A stretch of DNA of 5,135 nucleotides from assembly GCA_002309875.1 (NCBI GenBank), contig DBYM01000016.1, positions 2,008 to 7,142 of the forward strand, written 5' to 3'. This DNA comes from Cyanobacteria bacterium UBA1186. GTDB lineage: Bacteria > Cyanobacteriota > Vampirovibrionia > Gastranaerophilales > Gastranaerophilaceae. Below, piece after piece: positions 1-5,135 of this stretch (position 1 is the first letter of the stretch; each line of letters begins with the position of its first letter). The notes below the pieces were generated by a model. The model searched no databases, had not been told where the DNA came from, and worked only from the letters and a program-made list of their open reading frames with translations. A program made the position numbers and the translations under genes.

Positions 1-893
1 TAATTTTCCTGTGTTAAATTAGCAGATGAAATGAGGCCCATACCGGGTTTGGACTCTGAGTTTAGGATTATAAACTTACTTCTTTCAAGCACTCTATCGT
101 CAGAAATAAGTTCTTTAATAAAATCAAATGACATTCCGTCTATAGAACTAAAATTATCGATAATAAATACAACTTTTGCTTTTTCGATAATTGTATTAAC
201 GACTTTATGTAAAATTGAGAATGACCGTGCTTTGTTATAGTAAATGTTTTCGTATCTATCTGTTTTTTCGGGATATAAGAAATTTAGCAAGTCAACAATT
301 TCATCATTCGCCAATACAGGAAAATCCTGTTTAAAAAATTTGATTGAATTTTTTTTTAATTGTAATGTGTCAGGGCAAAAATTGTTGACATTAAAGAAAG
401 ACAGCAATAAATCCTGAATATAGCCTAACGGAGATAGTTGAGTTACATTTGTACACGTTCCGTACAACCAAATAAGATTTGCGCTTCTTAAATCACTCAC
501 AGCGTACCGCAATACAAGATTTTTCCCTATTCCGCTTTCTCCGAACACTGTAATAATTTTTGTATTTGCGTCCTTGATACCGTCAATAAGAGCAGATTTG
601 ATTTTCTGCTGTGAATTCATATTTGCAAAATAAATCGGATGGGTTAATTCATCAGCGTCTTCTTTAGACACGAATTTTATCCCGCATTTTCTGCAGACCT
701 TTGCCTCAGGAAGATTAGCGGCACCACACTCACTGCATATCCTTAGGAGTTCCTTTCCGCAATTAGAACAATTCGATGCGGTAATTAAATTATATGTTCC
801 GCAGTCCTTGCATATAGAGCCGATTTTTACACCGCAATTCTCACATTTTAATGAATTATCTGTAATCTCTTTTTTGCAGGCCGGACACAACAT
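1..893 (-). CDS. Triple zinc-ribbon protein with P-loop NTPase domain (3' end cut by window)
   Basis: The reading frame is open from an ATG at 891-893 to the window edge, giving 297 residues without a stop; the C-terminus is missing. Residues 1-75 hold six CxxC pairs (C3/C6, C17/C20, C28/C31, C42/C45, C53/C56, C67/C70), enough for three consecutive zinc ribbons. After a short linker comes a P-loop NTPase domain of the AAA_16/STAND kind: a Walker A-like GESGIGKN at 118-125 and a Walker B-like hydrophobic strand VVFIID at 241-246. The last Walker A residue is Asn125 instead of the usual Ser/Thr, so Mg-ATP binding may be altered. There is no signal peptide or membrane segment, so it is probably cytoplasmic. 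It starts 8 nt after the stop of the sigma-like gene and is probably cotranscribed with it. Zinc-ribbon/NTPase proteins often act as regulators or switches, but the substrate or partner cannot be told here. The gene is certain; the NTPase assignment is fairly sure; the role is unknown. Confidence 0.85.
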   Translation of the reverse strand, partial: MLCPACKKEITDNSLKCENCGVKIGSICKDCGTYNLITASNCSNCGKELLRICSECGAANLPEAKVCRKCGIKFVSKEDADELTHPIYFANMNSQQKIKSALIDGIKDANTKIITVFGESGIGKNLVLRYAVSDLRSANLIWLYGTCTNVTQLSPLGYIQDLLLSFFNVNNFCPDTLQLKKNSIKFFKQDFPVLANDEIVDLLNFLYPEKTDRYENIYYNKARSFSILHKVVNTIIEKAKVVFIIDNFSSIDGMSFDFIKELISDDRVLERSKFIILNSESKPGMGLISSANLTQEN

Positions 894-901
894 AAATACA
901 G

Positions 902-2044
902 TTACACCTCAACTATGTCCACTATAGTTCCTAAAACCGCCAAAACACTTTCGGTGTCGGTATTAAGTATTTGTGATATTTCTGATACCGATTTATTTTC
1001 ACGGTATTTTAATTCAAATATTTTCATAACCTGAATATCATTGCGCTTTTGTGCCAATTCCGTTAATTTTTTATACACATAATCAACGTCAATTTCTTCA
1101 GGTTTTACATCAGCATCAAAACACGATAAGTCAGGGAAACTGAGTGGCTCTTCAGGCTCAGACTGAGAAATTTCCTCGGGTTGCGGGATATCTTCTGTTA
1201 CCTTTTCATTGTCGGTTAAAATAACCTCCTCATCGTTATCCTCAAAGATTTCAATGTCATCAGAACTGTCTGAATCAATTGTCAGAACTTCTTCATTATC
1301 AAGCAACAATGTATTGTCTTCTTCAAACGGGGTATTAAGTTCGTCAATGAAATCCGTTTCAGACTGAGCATCTTCCTCTAATATGCCTGCGTCTTCCGTA
1401 TTGTCAAGCGGTTCAACAGAATCAATGTCTTCATAATCGAGGTCTTCATCTGGGATCTCATCAGCAGGAACGCCGTTAATAACCTTTTCTACTAAGTCTT
1501 TATCAACTTCGGGCTCATTAAGTTCGACAATTTCTTCGCTCTCAGTTGTATCTTCCGCAATATTGACTTCAGAGAGATTTTTTACATTATCAGGCTCGGC
1601 TAAAATCTCGATTTCGTCCTCAGATACAAGTTCTTCAGGCTCCTGAAGTAGTAATTCCTCTTCTTCGGCAGGCTGTTCTAAAACCTCTTCTGCAGTATCC
1701 GCTATTAGATTTTCTTCAACGTCAGCGACAGGTTCGAGTGTTATTTCCTCACCGTTGTCTAACGAATATTGTTCTTTTTCTTCTGTTACGCTGTCCTCCG
1801 CAGGAATCTGGATTCTGGAACTGTGACGTGTCTTAATGTTTAGTCGTTTCGGAACGGTAACCATCGCAATATTTACCATTCTTTCAATATAATTGATGAT
1901 AATTTCTTCGCTTTCGACAGAATCAATAATGTTTTTTGATTTTGTCCAAACTTCCTGCGCTATGTCATCAATTATTGATTCACACCCCGGATATCTTTTA
2001 TTCTCTTTGATTAAACTGTTAATGATATTATAATATTTTTCCAT
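902..2044 (-). CDS. Sigma-70-like protein with a long acidic insert between region 2-like and region 4-like ends
   Basis: This 380-residue protein is in three parts. Residues 4-70 resemble sigma-70 region 2: the segment IIDDIAQEVWTKSKNI (24-39) follows the family's D-I-x-Q-E-V-[FW] helix, and NYIERMVNIAMV...KRL (51-68) fits the following 'W-I-x-R-I-x-x-N-x-A-x-x-x-x-R' helix. Residues 81-305 are low-complexity and extremely acidic: I count 87 Asp/Glu, 5 Lys and no Arg. Residues about 335-376 look like a region 4 helix-turn-helix, with V-M-K-I-F-E-L-K-Y-R then SVSEISQILNTDTESVLAVL (352-371). Ordinary ECF-type sigma factors are about 180-200 residues with a short linker, so the spacer is the odd part. 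The ATG is preceded by only a weak purine-rich site overlapping the upstream gene's end, 15 nt away, so it is probably cotranscribed and perhaps translationally coupled. If correct, it would direct RNA polymerase to promoters or be a degenerate sigma-like regulator. The gene is certain; the sigma kinship is moderate because both ends are divergent. Confidence 0.9.
   Translation of the reverse strand: MEKYYNIINSLIKENKRYPGCESIIDDIAQEVWTKSKNIIDSVESEEIIINYIERMVNIAMVTVPKRLNIKTRHSSRIQIPAEDSVTEEKEQYSLDNGEEITLEPVADVEENLIADTAEEVLEQPAEEEELLLQEPEELVSEDEIEILAEPDNVKNLSEVNIAEDTTESEEIVELNEPEVDKDLVEKVINGVPADEIPDEDLDYEDIDSVEPLDNTEDAGILEEDAQSETDFIDELNTPFEEDNTLLLDNEEVLTIDSDSSDDIEIFEDNDEEVILTDNEKVTEDIPQPEEISQSEPEEPLSFPDLSCFDADVKPEEIDVDYVYKKLTELAQKRNDIQVMKIFELKYRENKSVSEISQILNTDTESVLAVLGTIVDIVEV
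905..910 (-). promoter_or_regulatory. Ribosome binding site of the zinc-ribbon NTPase gene
   Basis: The minus strand reads GAGGTG, 11 nt before the ATG at 891-893. The site lies within the last codons of the upstream sigma-like gene, directly before its TAA, so translation of the two genes may be coupled. It supports the chosen start. Confidence 0.6.
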
Positions 2045-2059
2045 AAGACCGCTTTTCTC

Positions 2060-4132
2060 TTATAACTTAATTACCAACAAAGGATTACCGGACATATTGC
2101 CAAAGGAATCCAAATTAATATTAAAATTCATCTTAAGAACATCTTCAACTGTTCTTTTAATCAGGTTATCGACCACGCTTTCACCGCTGTCAACAACTAC
2201 ATTTTTAATGGTGAAAGCCCCGGCATTTTTGTTATATTCGAGTTCCAAAACTATTTTATTATTAATAGGCGGTTTAGTAAGTAAAAGTAACTCAGTTTTC
2301 AATTTTAGTTGTATTACTTTACCTATTTTTTTGAAATACCGCTGTGCAGTATTGCTTGACAAATATGCGGCAGGAACTTCCCAATTTACTGACAAATTAG
2401 ATACTAAAATGGACGCATCTAAGTTTTTCTCTATCGCAGGTATTGAAACTGCATTACCTTCGTTCTTTGATGTGTCTTTCACCACATTTTCTATAGATTC
2501 GGTTGGCATTGCATCGACACTGTTATCATTGTTTTCGGTCTGTGTAATTGGTGCCTCAGGTTGCGCAGCAGGCGTGCTCGGTAAATTTGAAGCGGAGTAT
2601 TTGCTGTATCCGAAGTATCCTAAAGCACCTGCAAGAACTAATACTCCGATAACAGGCAAAAGTGATTTCTTCTTTTTCTCAGGTTTGAAATTATCATCAA
2701 TATTGACTTCAGAGCCATCATTGTTATCGTTGTTCTCAAATAATTCATCAATAGATTCTGAACTTTGGGCAGTATTCTCATCAGTAGCCTCGATTTCTGC
2801 CTCCAAATCATCTGTCGCAACTTTTTCATTTTCTATTGAATTAATACTCGGTGTAATATCGGTTGAGTACAGATTTTCTTCTGTTTCAGGCTCAGTTTCA
2901 GCAACGATTTCTTCTGCGGGCAATTCAACGATTTCCTGATCTTCTTCAACTAAATCACCTGTTACTTCCGGCTCAATTATTTCTAATTGTTCTTCAGAAT
3001 TCTCCTGTTGAGTGTCGGTTATTATATCATAAATGGAGCCCTCACCATTGTCTTCCGGTATGACACCGCTTATATTTTCAGATATATCTTCAGATTCAAA
3101 ATCATCAGTTACCAAATCAGATAACCCGTCTTCAACGGCTACTTCTTCATTTGGAATTTCCTGTAAGTCTTCTGTTTCAAATACTTCTTCTGTATTGTTA
3201 TCAAAAATAAAATCGTCATCGCTTTGTTCAACGAATTCTTCAACAGTTTCTTCGTTATTATCAAGTTCTAATCCGGTATCATCAATAACTGTTTCTTCAA
3301 GTATATTTTCGCCAAGATCCTCAAACTCCTGAATTTCGTCAGTTTCCTCAAGGATTGTTTCACCTGAATCAACAATAAACTCTTCGGAACTATCAAGGGG
3401 AGCAAAAACAACATCATTATTATCTTCTGATGGAAGCAAATCTTCTGCGGCTTCTTCCATATTATCCTGTATATCCGGCTCTACTGATTCTGCGACTTTT
3501 AACAGGGCTTTGCTTGCATTATATGCCTTAATCAGCATCTCTCTTGCTGTTCTTGAGGACAAGAGTTCCGAATAAAATCCGTACTTATCATCAATTGTCC
3601 CGTCAATATAATCATATATTTTACGTTCTAATTCTTCCGAGATTTCATCATCATCTTCACTTGTCAAAAGTGGCTCGACATCATAGAACGAAAGGAGGGA
3701 GGAACTGTCAACTTTGTAATATCCGTTATAATCCGTGCTCCTGTTTACGGAACTCGGATTTATAAATCCTGTAACCGTAGCCTCTGAGAGACCTTCATTG
3801 AGTCTGATGAACATATATGCTACGGGAAGAATATTCTTGTCAAAATGGATTTTAGGAACGCATAGTTCGTTGTCATTAAAATACAGACGAACATCAATAA
3901 ACGAATCCTGAACATAGATATCCGAGATATCTATGTCTTCAAGTATTTGCGGAATATTATGCAAACCCGAAGCGGTATCCGTCTTAAGTTCTTCAAAATA
4001 ATCCTTTGCAAGTTTTGAAGCAAAGACATCGGCTATAGCACGATTCCTGCAATCGGAATCGTCTATTTCACAACAAATCCTTTGGGAATCATCCAAAATA
4101 TTTTCGTCAACCAGCAATGTTTCTCTATTCAC
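2060..4132 (-). CDS. Single-pass membrane protein: DUF1822-like N-domain, acidic region, TM helix, TonB/TolA-like C-domain
   Basis: The 690-residue product has four parts. Residues 33-125 form a folded domain whose pattern (A..LAKDYFEEL..DT at 38-53, DIDISDIYV at 66-74, VPKIHF at 92-97, AYMFIRLNEGLSEATVTGFI at 105-124) resembles the cyanobacterial DUF1822 family as I remember it; residues up to about 215 continue as ordered helical sequence. Residues 216-482 are extremely acidic: 98 Asp/Glu and a single Lys (437). A basic stretch, KPEKKKK (483-489), precedes a membrane helix at 491-510, which predicts N-terminus inside and C-terminus outside. After a Pro/Asn-rich linker, residues about 586-690 resemble a TonB/TolA C-terminal domain (YFKKIGKVIQLKLKTELLL at 599-617, then alternating strands ending in LLVIKL). 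The start is a GTG: an in-frame TAA lies immediately before it, a good ribosome site lies 8 nt upstream, and the next in-frame Met is residue 107. No ExbB/ExbD or TolQ/TolR partner is visible. It is first in the three-gene operon. The family fits are pattern-based; the topology is firm. Confidence 0.92.
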   Translation of the reverse strand: MNRETLLVDENILDDSQRICCEIDDSDCRNRAIADVFASKLAKDYFEELKTDTASGLHNIPQILEDIDISDIYVQDSFIDVRLYFNDNELCVPKIHFDKNILPVAYMFIRLNEGLSEATVTGFINPSSVNRSTDYNGYYKVDSSSLLSFYDVEPLLTSEDDDEISEELERKIYDYIDGTIDDKYGFYSELLSSRTAREMLIKAYNASKALLKVAESVEPDIQDNMEEAAEDLLPSEDNNDVVFAPLDSSEEFIVDSGETILEETDEIQEFEDLGENILEETVIDDTGLELDNNEETVEEFVEQSDDDFIFDNNTEEVFETEDLQEIPNEEVAVEDGLSDLVTDDFESEDISENISGVIPEDNGEGSIYDIITDTQQENSEEQLEIIEPEVTGDLVEEDQEIVELPAEEIVAETEPETEENLYSTDITPSINSIENEKVATDDLEAEIEATDENTAQSSESIDELFENNDNNDGSEVNIDDNFKPEKKKKSLLPVIGVLVLAGALGYFGYSKYSASNLPSTPAAQPEAPITQTENNDNSVDAMPTESIENVVKDTSKNEGNAVSIPAIEKNLDASILVSNLSVNWEVPAAYLSSNTAQRYFKKIGKVIQLKLKTELLLLTKPPINNKIVLELEYNKNAGAFTIKNVVVDSGESVVDNLIKRTVEDVLKMNFNINLDSFGNMSGNPLLVIKL
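3290..3364 (-). repeat. Short imperfect tandem-like repeat inside the acidic region
   Basis: The membrane protein contains GETILEET (residues 257-264) and GENILEET (274-281), spaced 17 residues apart. The coding DNA of the two 24-nt units matches at 18 of 24 positions. This hints that the acidic region grew by small duplications, although low-complexity sequence could also give it by chance. Confidence 0.35.
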
Positions 4133-4140
4133 TTATTTGC

Positions 4141-4147
4141 TCTCCCT
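4141..4147 (-). promoter_or_regulatory. Ribosome binding site deciding the GTG start of the membrane protein
   Basis: The minus strand reads AGGGAGA, 8 nt before the GTG at 4130-4132. Directly before the GTG, in frame, is TAA (4133-4135), so no longer start is possible. The site is the strongest Shine-Dalgarno match in the operon. Confidence 0.7.
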
Positions 4148-4159
4148 AATCCTGAGTTT

Positions 4160-4168
4160 ATAATACCA
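4160..4168 (-). promoter_or_regulatory. Candidate extended -10 promoter of the three-gene operon
   Basis: The minus strand reads TGGTATTAT, matching an extended -10 (TGn plus TATTAT). A start of transcription near 4153 would leave a leader of about 20 nt carrying the ribosome site. The -35 position is poor (CTGGCT at best around 4184-4189), and a run of nine T (minus strand) lies between. The call is by eye only. Confidence 0.4.
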
Positions 4169-4195
4169 TATAAACAAAAAAAAAGCCAGAAAACC

Positions 4196-4215
4196 ATGCT
4201 AACTTGACTTAGCAT
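4196..4215. promoter_or_regulatory. Perfect 7-bp inverted repeat, possible operator between the divergent genes
   Basis: ATGCTAA and TTAGCAT are exact reverse complements around a 6-nt centre, CTTGAC. The element sits upstream of both candidate promoters in the divergent region. It fits a dimeric regulator site. A transcription terminator is less likely because the arms are AT-rich, the U-tract on the minus strand is 11 nt away, and no gene in the window ends there. Confidence 0.4.
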
Positions 4216-4247
4216 ATAAAATTATTAAACCATTTAGTGTATTTATA

Positions 4248-4275
4248 TTAACCAAAAGTAAAGTTAAAGTATAAA
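4248..4275 (+). promoter_or_regulatory. Candidate promoter of the lytic transglycosylase gene
   Basis: TTAACC (4248-4253) and TATAAA (4270-4275) are separated by 16 nt, a reasonable sigma-70 type layout. It would start transcription near 4282, about 25 nt before the ATG. A second TATAAT at 4286-4291 lies too near the ribosome site to serve well. In DNA this AT-rich, chance matches are common. Confidence 0.35.
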
Positions 4276-4294
4276 TTGAACGATATATAATTTG

Positions 4295-4300
4295 AGAGGA
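4295..4300 (+). promoter_or_regulatory. Ribosome binding site of the lytic transglycosylase gene
   Basis: AGAGGA lies 6 nt before the ATG at 4307-4309. It sets the start there and rules out the in-frame TTG at 4292, which would overlap the site itself. Confidence 0.65.
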
Positions 4301-4306
4301 ATATTT

Positions 4307-4978
4307 ATGTTTTCAGCAATGATTCAAAATCTTTTATCATCGTCAGGACAGGCAAATGCTATGCAGCGGGCTGTTCAGATGAAGAATTATGTTGAAAATA
4401 TTAATTCTCAGTGGGCACCTGTTGCAAAAAATAATGCAGCATCTGCAATTAATAATACAAATATTCCTTCTTTCGAAAAGGTCCTGCAGGAAGGAGCCAA
4501 AACCAAGTTCGGCGACTTATTAACAAATCCCTCGACAAGAGTTAATGCACAACTTTATACAAATACTGCTAATTCCGTATCTCCGCAAAAGGTTAATCCT
4601 GCAAAAGCAAAAATTAAAGAACTTATCTCACGTGTTTCACAAAAGCACGGTGTCGATGAAAAATTAGTCAATGCCGTGGTCAAGCAGGAATCAGGCTTTA
4701 ACCCAAATGCCAAATCAAAAGTAGGCGCCTTGGGTTTAATGCAATTGATGCCTTCAACGGCGAAGGGATTAGGTGTTACAAATGCATTAGACCCCGAACA
4801 AAACGTAGAGGGCGGTGTCAAATATTTAAAATCAATGCTTAACAGATATAATGGCAACGTTATACTTGCACTTGCTGCTTACAATGCAGGCCCAAATGCC
4901 GTTGATAAGTACGATGGGGTTCCTCCGTACAAAGAAACACAGAACTACGTTAAGTCAATACTCTCTGAGTATCTGTAA
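4307..4978 (+). CDS. Lytic transglycosylase, SLT family 1 (GH23), without recognisable signal peptide
   Basis: The 223-residue protein cleaves the MurNAc-GlcNAc bond of peptidoglycan, forming 1,6-anhydro-MurNAc ends. The catalytic domain fills about residues 100-223 with all family hallmarks: catalytic Glu128 in KQESGFNP, GLMQLMPSTA at 143-152, N-V-E-G-G-V-K-Y-L at 166-174, AYNAGP at 191-196 and V-P-P-Y-K-E-T-Q-N-Y-V at 205-215. The first 100 residues are polar, with Ala/Asn/Ser-rich stretches and a short IPSFEKVLQEG (53-63). They show no hydrophobic signal core, lipobox or membrane helix, which is unusual for an enzyme that must reach the cell wall. Some Gram-positive and flagellum- or secretion-linked transglycosylases have similar unsignalled N-termini. 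The start was chosen from the ribosome site 6 nt upstream. The gene is divergent from the three-gene operon across 174 bp and convergent with the next gene. The enzyme assignment is secure; the export route and cellular job are not. Confidence 0.95.
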   Translation: MFSAMIQNLLSSSGQANAMQRAVQMKNYVENINSQWAPVAKNNAASAINNTNIPSFEKVLQEGAKTKFGDLLTNPSTRVNAQLYTNTANSVSPQKVNPAKAKIKELISRVSQKHGVDEKLVNAVVKQESGFNPNAKSKVGALGLMQLMPSTAKGLGVTNALDPEQNVEGGVKYLKSMLNRYNGNVILALAAYNAGPNAVDKYDGVPPYKETQNYVKSILSEYL

Positions 4979-4979
4979 A

Positions 4980-5135
4980 CTATGATACCGTATTTAACTT
5001 AGCCTTTTGTTCTTCTTCCTTCTTTGCATGGATTCTTCTTGTGTTGGCATAAGTCAATCTCGGAATAAACCAGCCAAGGATAAACGGAGAAATAAAGAAT
5101 GTAGTAATCAATGCAGGAATTGAATTTAAACCTCT
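4980..5135 (-). CDS. C-terminal end of an unrecognised membrane protein (5' part beyond window)
   Basis: Read on the minus strand from the window edge, the frame gives 51 residues and a TAG at 4980-4982. A hydrophobic stretch, IPALITTFFISPFILGWFIP (visible residues 6-25), is probably a final membrane helix. It is followed by a strongly basic tail with RRIHAKKEEEQKAK, expected to lie in the cytoplasm. The start and most of the protein are missing, so no family can be named. Its stop lies 1 nt from the stop of the convergent transglycosylase gene. The other minus-strand frames here contain stops, and the helix-plus-basic-tail pattern supports a real coding end. Confidence 0.65.
   Translation of the reverse strand, partial: RGLNSIPALITTFFISPFILGWFIPRLTYANTRRIHAKKEEEQKAKLNTVS

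Noticed and set aside
31..240. Plus-strand 69-codon open frame
   Set aside because: It lies opposite the NTPase coding sequence, which carries the Walker B motif there; no domain or convincing start.
2097..2939. Long plus-strand open frame of 280 codons opposite the membrane protein gene
   Set aside because: It is a mirror of an acidic, GAA/GAT-rich coding strand, which yields few stops in the opposite frame. The product is Ser/Thr/Phe-rich with no domain, and the minus-strand gene has clear domains and a ribosome site.
3033..3332. Plus-strand Ser-rich open frame of 99 codons
   Set aside because: It is the antisense shadow of the acidic region; its serine-rich product is what reversed Asp/Glu codons give.
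4172..4215. Inverted repeat plus A-run as a rho-independent terminator on the minus strand
   Set aside because: The stem is 7 bp and AT-rich, the T-run does not follow it directly, and no gene within the window ends upstream of it on that strand.
4204..4228. TTGACT (plus strand) as a -35 box inside the palindrome
   Set aside because: The match is good but the nearest -10-like TATTAA is only 13 nt away, too short for a normal promoter; at 16-18 nt there is no -10 match.
4292..4306. TTG start giving five extra residues to the transglycosylase
   Set aside because: This TTG runs into the Shine-Dalgarno site (AGAGGA, 4295-4300), which is ideally placed for the ATG at 4307.
4555..4857. Minus-strand 100-codon open frame
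   Set aside because: It overlaps the catalytic core of the transglycosylase, whose motifs are all in the plus frame.

Overview
The window is AT-rich bacterial DNA with tightly packed genes. The likeliest source is a non-photosynthetic relative of the Cyanobacteria (Melainabacteria/Vampirovibrionia, for example Gastranaerophilales). This rests on the overall protein style and on a cyanobacterial DUF1822-like pattern in the largest protein. It is an inference from remembered family patterns, not a database result.

Layout. Three genes lie head to tail on the minus strand and look like one operon, transcribed from about 4153 down past position 1. First is a 690-residue single-pass membrane protein (2060-4132), with a DUF1822-like N-terminal domain, a very acidic cytoplasmic region, one membrane helix and a TonB/TolA-C-like end outside the membrane. 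Second, 15 nt further on, is a 380-residue protein (902-2044). Its two ends resemble sigma-70 regions 2 and 4, but they are held apart by about 225 acidic residues. Third, 8 nt further on, is a protein with three zinc ribbons followed by a P-loop NTPase domain (1-893), cut by the window edge. A 174-bp divergent intergenic region (4133-4306) holds candidate promoters for both directions and a perfect 7-bp inverted repeat. A plus-strand lytic transglycosylase gene (4307-4978) follows. Last is the C-terminal end of a minus-strand membrane protein (4980-5135), whose stop codon lies 1 nt from the transglycosylase stop.

How the genes may work together. The three-gene operon reads as a candidate membrane-to-transcription signalling unit: an envelope-spanning protein with a large acidic cytoplasmic part, a sigma-like DNA-binding protein with a matching acidic spacer, and a zinc-ribbon NTPase. 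The divergent transglycosylase cuts peptidoglycan and could be either a target of the unit or simply a neighbour. The signalling role is inference; the domain layouts, charge pattern and gene spacing can be read directly. No RNA gene, CRISPR array, insertion sequence or attachment site was seen, and no stretch over 300 bp lacks a gene.
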